A stretch of 64,000 bases of DNA from Myxococcales bacterium (GCA_030681895.1 JAUXRI010000312.1:1-64000), one strand, 5' to 3'; counted from the first letter of the stretch, positions 8,955-19,247 are shown. The notes: generated by a model from the sequence alone, not told the origin. A program made the numbers and translations.

Positions 8955-9839
8955 GTGACGACGAAGCGGGGGCTTCCGCTCCCGGTGCTGTTGGCGCTGC
9001 TCGGACAGACGGCCATCTCGGCGGGCACGCACCTGGCCGCACGTCGGGCGACGCAAGACGTCGACGCCGTGTCGCTGGTGACGATGCGCATTCTGCTCTC
9101 GGCCGCGGGCTACATCGGCGTGCTGCTCGCGCTGCGGGGGCCATTCCTTCCGCCACGGAAGACGTGGGGCTGGTGGCTCCTGTTCGGCCTGCTCGCCGGA
9201 CCGGTGAACCAGGGCTTCTTCATCTACGGCCTCTCGCAGTCGAAGGCCTCGCACGCCGGTCTGCTCTACGGCCTGACGCCCGTCGGCGTGTACCTGCTGA
9301 GCGTCGCACGAGGCAAAGAGCGGCCAACCGCCTCACGCATCGCAGGCATCGGGCTCGCGTTCACGGGCGTGCTGGTGTTGCTCCTGGGTCGAGGGCTGGC
9401 CGACGCGCTGGGCCCGCTGGTGGGCGATCTCTTCATCCTCGGCGCGGTGGTGGCCTGGGTCTTCTGGACGGCGGAGTCTCGCGACAAGGCACAGGAGTTC
9501 GGTGGCCTTCGCACCGCCGGCTGGAGCCTCATCGCCGGCGCGCTCTGGTGTCTGCCCGTGGCGCCCTTCGTGGTGAAGCTCGACGCGTTCCTCGCCGCGC
9601 CGGCCATCGCGTGGTGGTGCCTCGCGTATCTCGTGGTGCTCACCAGCATGGGCTCGTACGCGCTGTGGAACTACGCGCTCTCGCGCACCGAGGCTTCACG
9701 CGTGGCGGTGTTCGCGAACCTGCAGCCGATCGCCACGGCGCTCGCGGCCTGGGCGCTGCTCGACGAGAAGCTGGGGTGGGAGCTGCTGGCGAGCGCAGTG
9801 CTGGTGCTGATCGGCGTGCGCCTCGCGCAGCGTCAGTAG
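8955..9839 (+). CDS. EamA-family (DMT superfamily) transporter
   Basis: About 294 residues with ten predicted transmembrane helices in two five-helix halves. Each half carries the EamA repeat features, for example GPVNQGFFIYGLSQSKASHAGLL split over helices 3-4 and SYALWNYALSRTEASRV in the second half. Members export metabolites or amino acids across the inner membrane, but the substrate cannot be read from sequence. It follows maeB after 14 bases and is probably co-transcribed. The start is uncertain: TTG 8943 and GTG 8955 both lie near AGGAA. Its stop overlaps the convergent gene by seven bases. Confidence 0.85.
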   Translation: MTTKRGLPLPVLLALLGQTAISAGTHLAARRATQDVDAVSLVTMRILLSAAGYIGVLLALRGPFLPPRKTWGWWLLFGLLAGPVNQGFFIYGLSQSKASHAGLLYGLTPVGVYLLSVARGKERPTASRIAGIGLAFTGVLVLLLGRGLADALGPLVGDLFILGAVVAWVFWTAESRDKAQEFGGLRTAGWSLIAGALWCLPVAPFVVKLDAFLAAPAIAWWCLAYLVVLTSMGSYALWNYALSRTEASRVAVFANLQPIATALAAWALLDEKLGWELLASAVLVLIGVRLAQRQ

Positions 9840-10561
9840 TTGCGCAGGTCGTCGTGGTCTTCTTCTTTGGGCTTCGGCGGCGGCGCGGGCAGATCGTCCT
9901 TCTTTGGCTTCTCGCCCTTCTTCACCGGAGCCGGCTCGACCTTCGGGCGGTCGTCGCGCAGGTCCTCTTCCTTGCGCGGCTCGGCTTTGGGCTTCATCAC
10001 GACGGGCTCGGGCTCGCTGGGCTTCGCGGCGGGAGGCGGCTCCTTCTTCGCCTCCTTCTCGTCGACTTTGAGCGCCGTGCGCGACGACTTCGGAATCTCT
10101 GACTCGCGCACCTCTTCGCGCGGCGCGGCCTCTTCTGCCTTCGGCTTCTTCGCGGTCTTCACAGGCTCGGGCGCGGGAGCCGGCGCAGGCCGATCGTCGC
10201 GCAGGTCTTCCGACAGGGGCGCGCGTTTCTCTTCGTCATCCGTCGTCTTCGCCTTCTTCACCGCGGTGCGCGTCGGCATGTTGTTCTCGTCGACGTCGCC
10301 GCTGACGGGAGACGAATCGAGCGAGCCAGCTTCGAGGCTGTTGTTCTTCGTCTCGAGCTCGCGCTCTTCACAGGTGATGAACTTCTTCTGACACTTCTTG
10401 AGGCACTTATTGAGCTTCTTGGGCGCGTCGGGGCGCAGCGACGAGTGCTCGATGGAGCAGTCCTCTTTGCACTCGGCGGCGACCTCGGCGCACACGTTGA
10501 CCTGCGCCAGCGCAGCCAGAGGCGTGAAGAGAATGAGGAACAGGACTCGGAATCGGCTCAC
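9833..10561 (-). CDS. Secreted Lys/Glu/Pro-rich protein with DLRDDRP repeats
   Basis: A 242-aa protein with a clear signal peptide (MSRFRVLFLILFTPLAALAQ). The first mature segment contains six cysteines in CAEVAAEC, CSIE, CLKKC and C-EER context, likely disulfide-bonded. The rest is a charged, low-complexity tail of alternating Lys, Glu, Asp and Pro. DLRDDRP appears twice exactly, with related ends (DLRNY). I recognise no enzyme. The tail could bind envelope polymers or act as a periplasmic spacer. It is divergent from the cysteine hydrolase gene. Confidence 0.75.
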   Translation of the reverse strand: MSRFRVLFLILFTPLAALAQVNVCAEVAAECKEDCSIEHSSLRPDAPKKLNKCLKKCQKKFITCEERELETKNNSLEAGSLDSSPVSGDVDENNMPTRTAVKKAKTTDDEEKRAPLSEDLRDDRPAPAPAPEPVKTAKKPKAEEAAPREEVRESEIPKSSRTALKVDEKEAKKEPPPAAKPSEPEPVVMKPKAEPRKEEDLRDDRPKVEPAPVKKGEKPKKDDLPAPPPKPKEEDHDDLRNY

Positions 10562-10611
10562 GGGAAGAACTCTACAAGGAGTTGGAACAGACGTTGCTCT
10601 CGACGCAGGGC

Positions 10612-11235
10612 ATGGGCGTTTTGTTCCGATTGGTGTGTCTGACGGTCCTCATGTTCGTGTCCGGCAAACCGCAGCCGGCCTCGAAGCTGCCGGAAGTGCT
10701 CGTGAAGACGGGAGATGTCGTGCTCCAGACGTCGCGCTCGAGCCGCTCGGCGCTCATCCGAAAGGCCAGTGACAGCCCGTACTCCCACGTCGGGCTCGTC
10801 GAGGTCGCGAAGGACGGCGTCTTCGTGCTCGAGGCCGTGCAGCCGGTGTCGCGCACGCCCTGGAAGACGTGGAGAGCCCGTGGCGTCGGGGGCAAGGTGA
10901 CGGTGCTCCGCGCGACGGCGCTGGATTCGGCAGCCCTCGCGAAGGTCGTCGCCGAAGCCAGGGCCGAACTCGGCAAACCGTACGACGCGCGGTACCGGTG
11001 GGACGACGAGTCGATCTACTGCAGCGAGCTGGTCGCCAAGGCGTTCGAGCGCGGCGCCCAGCTGACCGTCGGCACGCAGCAGCAAGTGAAGTCGCTCCAG
11101 CTCTCGGCGGCCGATCTCGCCCTCGGCCCGAAGCTCGGCATCGACCCGGAGCAGACGTTGCTCACGCCGGCGAGCCTCGCGGTCGACGCTCACTTCGAGC
11201 TCGTTCACTCCGACTTTCCGGGCGAGCGCCGCTGA
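10612..11235 (+). CDS. YiiX/YebB-like (permuted NlpC/P60) cysteine hydrolase
   Basis: Proteins of this group have a circularly permuted papain-like fold with His before Cys, and hydrolyse amide or thioester bonds in lipids or peptides, often in the envelope. Here a signal peptide or N-terminal membrane segment (about residues 1-18) is followed by the GDVVLQT strand, the putative catalytic His in SPYSHVGLV (H59) and the putative Cys in YCSELVAKAF (C137). Length, 207 aa, is typical. ATG 10612 is preferred because it gives a clean signal peptide; TTG 10582 also keeps frame but has AAGGAG only one base away. Substrate is unknown. Confidence 0.8.
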   Translation: MGVLFRLVCLTVLMFVSGKPQPASKLPEVLVKTGDVVLQTSRSSRSALIRKASDSPYSHVGLVEVAKDGVFVLEAVQPVSRTPWKTWRARGVGGKVTVLRATALDSAALAKVVAEARAELGKPYDARYRWDDESIYCSELVAKAFERGAQLTVGTQQQVKSLQLSAADLALGPKLGIDPEQTLLTPASLAVDAHFELVHSDFPGERR

Positions 11236-11252
11236 CCTTGACCGCGGTCAGC
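11231..11252. other. Inverted repeat just after the cysteine hydrolase gene
   Basis: GCTGACC and GGTCAGC flank an 8-base loop, and the centre holds the perfect palindrome TGACCGCGGTCA (11239-11250). It overlaps the hydrolase stop codon. No U-tract follows, so it may be a weak terminator or a protein-binding site. The remaining 200 bases up to the next gene hold nothing I can support. Confidence 0.4.
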
Positions 11253-11452
11253 AGGTGCCCAGCGATGCGTGAAGCTCGACATTCGCGCACCTGCTGCACA
11301 CGAGCACCACGCGCCAGCTCGCAGCGCTTGCGTGACCCACACGAGACCGCGCGGAACATCGACGATGGCTGAGCGCACTCGCTGCGCGCGCGACGACCCC
11401 AAAGAGGCATGCACGATGCACCGTCGACGGGGCGGCTCGAAGGGAGACCGTC

Positions 11453-13837
11453 ATGACCAGGTCGACTGGGCAACTGCTCATCGCAGCACTCCTCGCCGTC
11501 TCGAACACCTCGTGCGGCCCAGCGAAGCCGCCACCTGAAGACGGGGGCGTCGGAGTCGAGGACGCAGGCTTCGTGGAGTTCGTCCCCACCACCAACGCCG
11601 AGCACCGGCAGATGCTCCAGCAGCTCGGGTTCGCGACCGAGGTCGGGCCGCGCGTCGGGCCGAAGGGAGAAGCCCTGCCGCCGCAGTGGCACCCGCTGCG
11701 CAAGCACCACGCAGCCTTCTATCCTCGTCATGAGATCTACGTCGCTGGCGGGCCGGTGCTCGACAGCCAACCCGAGCAGTTCCTCGACGACAAGGCGCAG
11801 AGCTTCGCGAAGCTGCCGCTGACCCGCCACCCGGACCAGACGTGGATTCAGGCGCAGTACAAGAACGGCATCGCGATCGACGTCGATGATGACGGCCTCG
11901 ACGAGTTCTTCATCGTCTACTTCGCGCCGGGCAGCGGCACCCTGAAGTACCTGCTCCTCGACCCGAACGACGCGACGACGGCGGCCACCGGAGTCCTCGA
12001 CGTCGCGGCGACGTCGACGAGCCTCGACCCGTTCGCGCAGCCCAGCCTCGCGGTGGGAGATCTCGATCGCGACGGCCGGCCCGACCTCGCCATCGGGTTC
12101 GGCAAGCTGTACCGACTGACGAAGTTTCATGACGGCCAGTTCGAGGTCGCGACCCGAACCTTCACCGATCGCAACGACGTCGGCGTCGCCATCGGGAGCA
12201 TCGACCGGGACCCGTTCGACGAGCTGGTCGTCACTCACACCGAGACGGTGTCGACGACCATCAAGGGCTTCTACGAGATCTTCGATGGCAACCTCGAGGA
12301 GCCCTTCGAGGCGGGCGAGCTGCGGGTCACCGACGCCACGAACGCAGACCACCTCTTCGCGGAGACGCGCGTGGCCATCGGCAACGTCGACGACGACCGC
12401 ATCGATGACATCGTCTTCCACGGCCGCCGGGTGTCACCGGCCGGCGATGCCTGGCACCTCTTCCTGATGCGCTACGCAGAGACGACGCCCACGCCGAGCG
12501 ACAAGCACTTCAGCTTCCGCACGATGCTCCACTTCACCGGGCTCGCGTACCCGACCTCGCCTCGCGTCCTCGTGCTGCCCGACCTCGACGGCAACGGCGT
12601 GCGCGAGATGTACGGCTCTGGCGACGTCGTCGAGCTCGCCAGCGATGGGAAGGCGACGGTGCGGTTCACTGGCGTGCCGACGAACATGACGAGAGCCGTG
12701 GTGGCGAACGTCGACGCCGACACACGCGACGACCTGCTGGTCGCGGGCACCGGCGTGTTGTCCATCTACGGGCTCGACGCGCTCGACGTCTGGGGCCGCA
12801 AGTCGGACTTCAGGAGCGCGGGCTCGGCCATCGACTCGCCAGTGCTCATCACCGGCAACACCGACCGCGACTCGGCCATCGTGCGCTTCGACGGGCAGTA
12901 CGAGCTGCTCTTCTCGGACCCGCAGCTGATCACCGTGATGGCGTCTCCGCCGTGGCAGGACGGCATCGGCCAGGACGTCGACTCGACCACCGCGACCTTC
13001 GGCAAGACCCAGGGCTCGACGGTGCTCTCGGGCCAATCGCTCGGCGTGTCAGTCGGGTTCTCGGTCGGCTTCGAGTACGAGAGCGATCTCTTCCAGACCG
13101 GCGTCTCGGCGAAGCAGACCTTCGAGGCCGCCTTCGACGTGTACGCCAACGAGTCGAGGTCGGTGGAGACGTCGGTCAGCTACACGACGGCTCCCGGGAA
13201 GGACAAAGTCATCTTCACGACGGTGCCCTTCGACGTCTACTACTACACCATCGTCTCCTCTCCCCGCGCCTCCGAGGTGGGCAAGGTGGTGACGGTCAAC
13301 CTGCCGCGAAAGCCGCAGTCGCTGGGCACGTCGCTCGAGTTCTACAACTCACACAACGGCGGCGGGCTCGACGTCGACGCGCGCATCTTGAAGCACACGC
13401 CGGGCAACGTCTGGTCGTACCCCACGACCGACGACCGCGTGCGCCTCCTCAGCGCCGCCGAACGTGACACGCCCGGCTACCAACAACTGTGGAACGGACC
13501 GCTGCAGGTCGACGAGTCGGGGAGCAACGGGCTCGAGCTGTCGACGACCAAGGGCTCGGCGCGCGGCGCGTCGATGGACTTCACGACCACGACCGAGTTC
13601 GAGACGAAGGCCGGCGGCGCCACGGTCGGCGGCTCGGTGGGCTTCCACTACGGCATGACGACCGAGGTCTCGACGGAGCAGACGTCGGTGTTCCAGGGGA
13701 CGGTCGGCGCGATCGCCGGCTCGGCGTACGCGCAGAACTCGTACTGCTACGGGCTGATGGTGTACCCGCAGCTGCTGGCCGGGCAGCGCTTCGTCGTACT
13801 GAACTGGTGGACGCAGAAGCAGTGCCCAGCGAGGTAG
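11453..13837 (+). CDS. Lipoprotein with FG-GAP/VCBS-type repeats and an amphipathic C-terminal domain
   Basis: A 794-aa predicted lipoprotein: the signal peptide ends at a lipobox-like NTSC near residue 21. The first 500 residues carry about six Asp-rich loops of the DxDxDG type (IDVDDDG, GDLDRDG, GSIDRDP, GNVDDDR, PDLDGNG, ANVDADT), typical of FG-GAP/VCBS beta-propellers that bind calcium. The C-terminal 300 residues are rich in Ser, Thr, Gly and Val with long alternating stretches ([46 protein letters not shown]). That pattern is reminiscent of aerolysin-type pore hairpins, but no family is established. A GGGAG site lies seven bases before ATG 11453. Confidence 0.8.
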   Translation: MTRSTGQLLIAALLAVSNTSCGPAKPPPEDGGVGVEDAGFVEFVPTTNAEHRQMLQQLGFATEVGPRVGPKGEALPPQWHPLRKHHAAFYPRHEIYVAGGPVLDSQPEQFLDDKAQSFAKLPLTRHPDQTWIQAQYKNGIAIDVDDDGLDEFFIVYFAPGSGTLKYLLLDPNDATTAATGVLDVAATSTSLDPFAQPSLAVGDLDRDGRPDLAIGFGKLYRLTKFHDGQFEVATRTFTDRNDVGVAIGSIDRDPFDELVVTHTETVSTTIKGFYEIFDGNLEEPFEAGELRVTDATNADHLFAETRVAIGNVDDDRIDDIVFHGRRVSPAGDAWHLFLMRYAETTPTPSDKHFSFRTMLHFTGLAYPTSPRVLVLPDLDGNGVREMYGSGDVVELASDGKATVRFTGVPTNMTRAVVANVDADTRDDLLVAGTGVLSIYGLDALDVWGRKSDFRSAGSAIDSPVLITGNTDRDSAIVRFDGQYELLFSDPQLITVMASPPWQDGIGQDVDSTTATFGKTQGSTVLSGQSLGVSVGFSVGFEYESDLFQTGVSAKQTFEAAFDVYANESRSVETSVSYTTAPGKDKVIFTTVPFDVYYYTIVSSPRASEVGKVVTVNLPRKPQSLGTSLEFYNSHNGGGLDVDARILKHTPGNVWSYPTTDDRVRLLSAAERDTPGYQQLWNGPLQVDESGSNGLELSTTKGSARGASMDFTTTTEFETKAGGATVGGSVGFHYGMTTEVSTEQTSVFQGTVGAIAGSAYAQNSYCYGLMVYPQLLAGQRFVVLNWWTQKQCPAR

Positions 13838-13878
13838 CTGGACGCCTTCAGTGGAGCTTCGACGAGCTGATCAGCAGC

Positions 13879-14030
13879 GTCCCGGTCGAAGAGCTGAACT
13901 CCAAGCGCGCTCTCGGGCTGGGCGATCTGCAACGACAGCGCCGGTTGGCTCACCGCGCACGCCTGCGCCGCCTTCCGGAAGCTCTCGTGGTCGGCGATGG
14001 CCACACGTACTGCAGCTGGCGAAGCGTCAC
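13879..14030 (-). pseudogene. Remnant of a LysR/OxyR-type regulator (N-terminal HTH only, frameshifted)
   Basis: On the minus strand a GTG at 14028-14030 begins TLRQLQYV, the usual start of LysR-family regulators. An apparent extra two bases at about 14002-14005 (GTGTG where one GTG is expected) shifts the frame. From there the frame reads [27 protein letters not shown] and [10 protein letters not shown], a recognisable winged-helix DNA-binding domain. The usual Leu after QIAQ is Pro, also consistent with decay. The sequence ends against the neighbouring gene's 3' end, so the effector-binding domain is missing. The 410-base gap between 13838 and 14247 contains only this remnant; 14031-14247 holds no gene I can support. 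Confidence 0.8.
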
Positions 14031-14133
14031 CAGATGAGGAGCGAGTCGCATGGGACTGACCTGACCCGGTCGCCTCGGAGCCTCACTCGAAGAAGCGACG
14101 CGTGGTTCCTGCGTGAGGTCGGGCGCCCATTTT

Positions 14134-14149
14134 CGCCGTCGAGACGGCG
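14134..14149. terminator. Short GC hairpin downstream of katG
   Basis: CGCCGT-CGAG-ACGGCG forms a perfect 6-bp stem with a 4-base loop, about 100 bases beyond the katG stop codon. There is no U-tract on the katG strand, so it is at best a weak terminator or a transcript-stabilising hairpin. Confidence 0.3.
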
Positions 14150-14247
14150 CTTCGTTGGTTCACGTTCGGCAGCAGGGGCCTCGACGTCGGGCGTGAGGCT
14201 CCCCGCGACGACCTCGCCACAGGGAGCCCTCCTTCGCGTCACACGGC

Positions 14248-16467
14248 TCAGCGCTTCGCGACGACGTCGAACCGATCGAGGTTCATCACCTTCGTCCACG
14301 CCTTCACGAAGTCGCGCACCAGCTTCTCGCGGCCGTCAGACGCGCCGTAGACCTCGGAGATCGCGCGCAGCTCGGAGTTCGAGCCGAACACGAGGTCGAC
14401 GGGCGTCGCCGTCCACTTCACCTTGTCGCTCTTCCGGTCCTTGCCCTCGTAGAGCGCCTCGTCCTTCGCCGACTTCGACCACTTCGTCGACATGTCGAGC
14501 AGGTTGACGAAGTAGTCGTTGGTGAGCGTGCCGGGCTTGTCGGTGAAGACGCCGTGAGCGACGCCGCCGGTGTTGGCGTTGAGCGCGCGAAGGCCGCCGA
14601 CGAGCGCCGTCATCTCGGGCACGGTGAGCGTCAGCAGGTTCGCCTTCTCGACGAGCAGCTCGGCCGGTGAGCGCTTCTGGCCGGCAGCGGCGTAGTTGCG
14701 AAAGCCGTCAGCACCGGTCTCGAGCGCCGCGAATGAGCTCACGTCGGTCTGCGCCTGCGAGGCATCGGTTCGGCCAGGCGTGAACGGCACCTGCACCTCG
14801 GTGCCCGCCTTCTTCGCGGCCTGCTCGATGGCCGCGTTGCCAGCGAGCACGATGACGTCGGCGAGCGACACCTTCTTGCCGCTCTTGCTGAAGTCCTTCT
14901 GAATGGCCTCGAGCTTCTGCACGACGGTGGCGAGCTCCTTCGGCGTGTTGGCCGCCCAGTCCTTCTGGGGCGCGAGACGAACGCGAGCGCCGTTGGCTCC
15001 ACCGCGAAGGTCAGTGCCACGGAACGAGGACGCCGCAGACCAGGCCGTGCGCACCAACTGCGGCACCGTGAGGCCCGACGCGAGAATCTTCGCCTTGAGT
15101 GCCGCCGCATCTTTCTCGTCGATGAGCGGGTGGTCGACGGCCGGCACCGGGTCCTGCCAGAGGAGCGCCTCGGCCGGCACGTCCGGGCCGAGGTACCGGG
15201 CGCGCGGGCCCATGTCGCGGTGGGTGAGCTTGAACCAGGCCTTGGCGAAGGCGAGGCGGAACTCCTCGGGCTTCTCGCGGAAGCGGACGACGATCTTCTT
15301 GTACGCAGGGTCGACCTTCAGCGCGAGGTCGGTCGTGAACATCACGGGCGGGTGACGCTTCTTCGGGTCGTGCGCGTCGGGAACGAGCGCAGCCGCCTGG
15401 CCCTTCTCGGGAATCCACTGGATCGCGCCGCCCGGGCTCTTGGTCTGCACCCACTCGAACGTCATCAGGTTGTCGAGGTAGCTCGACGACCACGCGATGG
15501 GGTTGGACGACCACGCGCCTTCGAGGCCGCTCGTCACCGTGTCAGCACCCTTGCCGGTGCCGCATTTGTTCTTCCAGCCGAAACCCTGCTGGTCGATGCC
15601 GGCGACCGCAGGCTCTGCTTCGACGCACTTCGCGGGCGGGTGGGCGCCGTGGGCCTTGCCGAACGCGTGGCCACCCGCGATGAGCGCCACCGTCTCTTCG
15701 TCGTTCATCGCCATGCGGGCGAAGGTGTCGCGAACGTCCGTCGCGGCGGCCATCGGGTCGGGCTTGCCGTTCGGGCCCTCGGGGTTGACGTAGATGAGGC
15801 CCATCTGCACCGCGCCGAGTGGCCGCTCGAGCTTGCGCTCGCCCGTGTAGCGCTCGTCGGCCATGAACTTCTTCTCGGGGCCCCAATAGACGAAGTCGGG
15901 TTCCCAGTCGTCCTTGCGACCGCCGCCGAAGCCGAACGGCTTGAAGCCCATCGCCTCGAGCGAGACGTTGCCGGTCAGCACCATCAAGTCGCCCCACGAG
16001 ATCTTCTGGCCGTACTTCGCCTTGACGGGCCACAGCAGGCGGCGCGCCTTGTCGAGGTTCGCGTTGTCGGGCCAGCTGTTGAGGGGCTCGAAGCGCTGCT
16101 GCGCGCCGCCAGCACCACCGCGACCATCACCCACGCGGTACGTGCCCGCGCCGTGCCACGCCATACGAATGAAGAAGGGGCCGTAGTTGCCGTAGTCGGG
16201 CGGCCACCACTCCTGCGGCGTCGTGAGGACCTGCTTGATGTCCTTCTTCACGGCCTCGAGGTCGAGGGTGCCGAACGCCTTCGCGTAGTCGAAGTCAGCG
16301 CCCAGCGGGTTCGACTCGGCCCCGTGCTGGCGCAGCGGTGAGAAGTCGAGCTGGTCGGGCCAGAAGAACGTGTTGGGCTTTGGCGCGCCTTGAGCGTGCG
16401 CAAGGCCCGCCAGCAACGACGTGACGATGATGAAGCCGGTGAAGAGACGATGTGCCGCTGTGTGCAT
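14248..16467 (-). CDS. katG: Catalase-peroxidase with signal peptide
   Basis: KatG decomposes hydrogen peroxide with a heme b cofactor and also has peroxidase activity. The 739-aa protein shows distal-site residues Arg101, Trp104 and His105 ([11 protein letters not shown]), the covalent adduct partners Tyr226 ([12 protein letters not shown]) and Met252 ([10 protein letters not shown]), and the proximal heme ligand His267 ([10 protein letters not shown]). The numbering is three lower than in the Mycobacterium tuberculosis enzyme. Both the catalytic N-domain and the degenerate C-domain are present. The first 25 residues, ending AGLAHAQ, form a Sec signal peptide, so a periplasmic enzyme is likely. 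ATG 16467 has GAGG five bases upstream. The reading frame stays open further upstream into arsA, which is not part of katG. Confidence 0.95.
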   Translation of the reverse strand: MHTAAHRLFTGFIIVTSLLAGLAHAQGAPKPNTFFWPDQLDFSPLRQHGAESNPLGADFDYAKAFGTLDLEAVKKDIKQVLTTPQEWWPPDYGNYGPFFIRMAWHGAGTYRVGDGRGGAGGAQQRFEPLNSWPDNANLDKARRLLWPVKAKYGQKISWGDLMVLTGNVSLEAMGFKPFGFGGGRKDDWEPDFVYWGPEKKFMADERYTGERKLERPLGAVQMGLIYVNPEGPNGKPDPMAAATDVRDTFARMAMNDEETVALIAGGHAFGKAHGAHPPAKCVEAEPAVAGIDQQGFGWKNKCGTGKGADTVTSGLEGAWSSNPIAWSSSYLDNLMTFEWVQTKSPGGAIQWIPEKGQAAALVPDAHDPKKRHPPVMFTTDLALKVDPAYKKIVVRFREKPEEFRLAFAKAWFKLTHRDMGPRARYLGPDVPAEALLWQDPVPAVDHPLIDEKDAAALKAKILASGLTVPQLVRTAWSAASSFRGTDLRGGANGARVRLAPQKDWAANTPKELATVVQKLEAIQKDFSKSGKKVSLADVIVLAGNAAIEQAAKKAGTEVQVPFTPGRTDASQAQTDVSSFAALETGADGFRNYAAAGQKRSPAELLVEKANLLTLTVPEMTALVGGLRALNANTGGVAHGVFTDKPGTLTNDYFVNLLDMSTKWSKSAKDEALYEGKDRKSDKVKWTATPVDLVFGSNSELRAISEVYGASDGREKLVRDFVKAWTKVMNLDRFDVVAKR

Positions 16468-16534
16468 GAGGACCTCGTGGAGTGTGGACCTCTCTGTAGC
16501 GACGCCGATGGGCCGGAGTGAGAGAAACGCTCGA

Positions 16535-16550
16535 TGAGGCGATAGCCTCA
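16535..16550 (-). terminator. Hairpin just after arsA
   Basis: TGAGGC-GATA-GCCTCA is a perfect 6-bp stem with a tetraloop, ten bases beyond the arsA stop on the minus strand. It also lies in the katG upstream region. Few U residues follow (TCGAGCGTTTC), so termination strength is uncertain. Confidence 0.4.
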
Positions 16551-16559
16551 GCCTCTCGC

Positions 16560-18323
16560 TCACGGGCCGTTGCCGAGCGCTGCGAGCGCGTCGACACCGA
16601 CGGGCGCCTTCGGCAGCCACGGAATCATGAAGACCCGCTTCGCAAGCCCCTGCGCGATGCGCGAGAATTGTCGCCGTTCTCCCTCGAGGCGAGCCGTGAG
16701 GAGCGGGTCCTTCGTGCCCGACGCAGCGAGGCTCCTGTTGACGACCCACGCGAAGGGCTCGATCTGCGCGCGGCGCAGGTCCTCCTGGAGCGCTGCGGCC
16801 TGTGAGACCGGCGTCGTCTCGGGCAGCGTCACCACCACCACCCGGGTGAGCGTCGGGTCCTGCAGGCGCATCAGCGGCGTGGTGATGCGGGCCGGGTCGA
16901 TGGCGGGCCCGAGGCTGCGCATCGTCTGACGGTGGTAGGCGCCGGTCGCGTCCATCAACAGCAGCGCATGGCCGGTCGGAGCGGTGTCGAGCACCACGAA
17001 GGTGTTCCGCGCTTCGCTGATGACCCGAGAGAACGCGTGAAAGACCGCGACCTCTTCGGTGCACGGGGAGCGCAGGTCTTCGAGCAGCAACGCACGCCCT
17101 TGCTCGTCCAGGTCCTTGCCTCGCGTCGCCAGCATCTTGTCCACGTAGCGTTGCGTCTCGACGACAGGGTCGATGCGGCTGACCTCGAGGCCCGGCACCG
17201 CGCCTGCGACGGTCGCGGCCAGGTGGGCCGCAGGGTCGGTCGTCGTCAGGTGCACCCGATGCCCGCGCCGCGCGAGCCCGACCGCGAGCGCCGCGGCGAT
17301 GGTCGTCTTCCCGACGCCACCCTTCCCCATCACCATCACCAGACCGTGGCCTGCCTGCTCCAGCGCGTCGGTCAGCGCAGGGAGCGCTTCGGCTGGCAGG
17401 CTGGCCTGCGGTGCGGGCGACACGGGGAGCGACAGCGGCGCGTCGCTCCACAACGAGCGGAGGGCGGGCAGCCCCACCATGTCGATGGACCGAAGCGCCA
17501 CCTCGTCACGCGGCATCGCGTCCAGCGGCGCGGGCAGCGTCGCGATGGCACGCTGGCCCTGGAGCTCGAGCGCGAGCGCGACCTCGTCGTCTCGCAGCGT
17601 CGCGTGAAAGACCCCGTTGATGATGAGGCGCTGGTTCGTGAGCCCGAGCGTGGCGAGCTCGGCGGCGGCGCGCGCGGCCTCTTCGAGCGGCCTGACGTCG
17701 GCGAGCGATACGAGCACCACCGTCGTGCGTGCGGAGTCGACGAGCGCGTCCATCGCCTGACGAAAGCGGCGCTCCTGCATCTTGAGGCCCGAGTGTGGGC
17801 CCAGACACGAGGCTCCACGGTCGTTCCCCTCGAGAAACCCGGTCCACGCTTTCGGCAGGCTGAGCAGCCGCAGCGTGTGGCCCGTCGGCGCCGTGTCGAA
17901 CACCACGTGGTCCCACGCCGTCGACTCGGCCGCGAGGATGGCGGCGAACTCGTCGAACGCCGCGATCTCGGTCGTGCACGCGCCAGAGAGCTGCTCCCGC
18001 ACCGTCTCGCGCTCGGACGCGGGCGCGGCGGCGTCGAGCTGGGCGAGTACTCTGACGCGATAGGCCTCGGCGGCCGTCTCGGGGTCGATGTTGAGCAGCT
18101 GGAGTCCAGGCGCTCCGGGAACATCGACCGGCTGGTTGCTCAGCGGCACGCCCAGCATCTCGTCGAGGTTCGAGGCGGCGTCGGTGCTGACGAGGAGCAC
18201 ACGTTTGCCGGCGTCGGCGAGCGCCAGCGCGGTCGCCGTTGACAGCGACGTCTTGCCGACGCCTCCTTTGCCCGTGAAGAAGAGGAACCGTGTCGGGTGC
18301 GACAGGAGGCCTGGGCGCGTCAT
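16560..18323 (-). CDS. arsA: Double-domain ArsA-type ATPase
   Basis: ArsA is the cytosolic ATPase that drives metalloid export through ArsB; related proteins deliver tail-anchored membrane proteins. This 587-aa protein has both halves, each with a Walker A GKGGVGKT (residues 18-25 and 333-340) and a following DTAPTGH motif. All three cysteines corresponding to the metalloid-binding triad of plasmid ArsA are present: Cys116 (SGACTTE), Cys173 (ASCLGP) and Cys421 (SPCTEEV). That favours a metalloid role over a Get3 role. However, no arsB, arsC, arsD or arsR lies nearby, and single-domain versions are the commoner chromosomal form. Start ATG 18323; it is divergent from mutM. Confidence 0.85.
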   Translation of the reverse strand: MTRPGLLSHPTRFLFFTGKGGVGKTSLSTATALALADAGKRVLLVSTDAASNLDEMLGVPLSNQPVDVPGAPGLQLLNIDPETAAEAYRVRVLAQLDAAAPASERETVREQLSGACTTEIAAFDEFAAILAAESTAWDHVVFDTAPTGHTLRLLSLPKAWTGFLEGNDRGASCLGPHSGLKMQERRFRQAMDALVDSARTTVVLVSLADVRPLEEAARAAAELATLGLTNQRLIINGVFHATLRDDEVALALELQGQRAIATLPAPLDAMPRDEVALRSIDMVGLPALRSLWSDAPLSLPVSPAPQASLPAEALPALTDALEQAGHGLVMVMGKGGVGKTTIAAALAVGLARRGHRVHLTTTDPAAHLAATVAGAVPGLEVSRIDPVVETQRYVDKMLATRGKDLDEQGRALLLEDLRSPCTEEVAVFHAFSRVISEARNTFVVLDTAPTGHALLLMDATGAYHRQTMRSLGPAIDPARITTPLMRLQDPTLTRVVVVTLPETTPVSQAAALQEDLRRAQIEPFAWVVNRSLAASGTKDPLLTARLEGERRQFSRIAQGLAKRVFMIPWLPKAPVGVDALAALGNGP

Positions 18324-18392
18324 GGTGGCACCCTACGCCTGCGAGAGAATTCGAGGAGTGCAGACCGCAGCCTCGAACGCTACACCCCGCGC

Positions 18393-19247
18393 ATGCCTGA
18401 GCTTCCCGAAGTCGAGTTCGCGCGCCGCTCACTCACCCGGTGGACGGAGGGCCGCTCCATCGTTCGCACCGAGGCCGACCCGAAGGCGCGGACCTTTCGC
18501 AACTCGAAGGTGAGCGACGTCGAGGCGCTCACCGGCCGGCTCGTCTCCATCGAGCGCAAGGGCAAGTACCTGATGCTCGCCTTCGCGAACGGCAAAGGTG
18601 CGGTCGCGCACCTCGGGATGACGGGCAAGTTCCTCAAGCGCGCTGCCGACGCGACCGCGAAGTGGAGCCGCGCTCGCTTCATCCTCGACTCGGGTGACGT
18701 CATTCACTTTCAAGACCCGCGCCTCTTCGGCCTCATCGAGCCGGTGCCGGCGAACGCGCTCAAGCAGAACCCCGCCGTCGCGAAGCTCGGCGTCGACCCG
18801 CTCGTCGACGGGCTTTCCGTCGCGCAGCTCCGCGAGGCGATCGGCGACTCGAAGCAGGAGCTCAAAGTCGCGCTGATGGACCAGGAGCGCCTCGCGGGTC
18901 TGGGCAACATTCACGCGGCCGAGGCGCTCTTCCGCGCGAAGCTCCACCCGTCGCGAAAGCCCGCCTCGCTCGCCGACGACGAGTGGAAACGCCTCGCCAA
19001 AGCCATCATCGACGGCATCACCTTCGCGCTCGACGTCGAGGACGGTGAGGAGATCGAATACGTCGAAGAGCCGGGCGCGAAGAACCCGTTCCTCGTCTAC
19101 GGCCACGAAGGCGAGCCGTGCCCGAAGTGCAAGACGGCCATCGAGGCGTACACCCAGGGCGGCCGAACCACCTTCGTCTGCCCGAGCTGCCAGCCGAAGT
19201 CCGCGCCCTCGAAATCGTCGAAGCCCCGTGGCAGGAAGCGCGCATGA
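18393..19247 (+). CDS. mutM: Formamidopyrimidine-DNA glycosylase
   Basis: MutM/Fpg removes 8-oxoguanine and other oxidised purines from DNA and nicks the abasic site. The 284-aa sequence begins MPELPEVE, giving the catalytic Pro2 and Glu3 after Met removal. Lys57 in ERKGKY is the conserved active-site lysine. The helix-two-turn-helix region (ERLAGLGNIHAAEALF) and the C-terminal zinc finger (CPKC at 243-246, CPSC at 263-266) are intact. A basic Ser/Lys/Arg tail of 18 residues follows the finger. The start is fixed by the MPELPE motif. Its stop overlaps the next gene's ATG (ATGA), so the epimerase is translationally coupled. Confidence 0.95.
   Translation: MPELPEVEFARRSLTRWTEGRSIVRTEADPKARTFRNSKVSDVEALTGRLVSIERKGKYLMLAFANGKGAVAHLGMTGKFLKRAADATAKWSRARFILDSGDVIHFQDPRLFGLIEPVPANALKQNPAVAKLGVDPLVDGLSVAQLREAIGDSKQELKVALMDQERLAGLGNIHAAEALFRAKLHPSRKPASLADDEWKRLAKAIIDGITFALDVEDGEEIEYVEEPGAKNPFLVYGHEGEPCPKCKTAIEAYTQGGRTTFVCPSCQPKSAPSKSSKPRGRKRA

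Noticed and set aside
16468-17451. Apparent N-terminal extension of katG (to 1,067 codons)
   Set aside because: The frame is open by chance in antisense or out-of-frame arsA DNA; the signal peptide and ribosome site fix the katG start at 16467.
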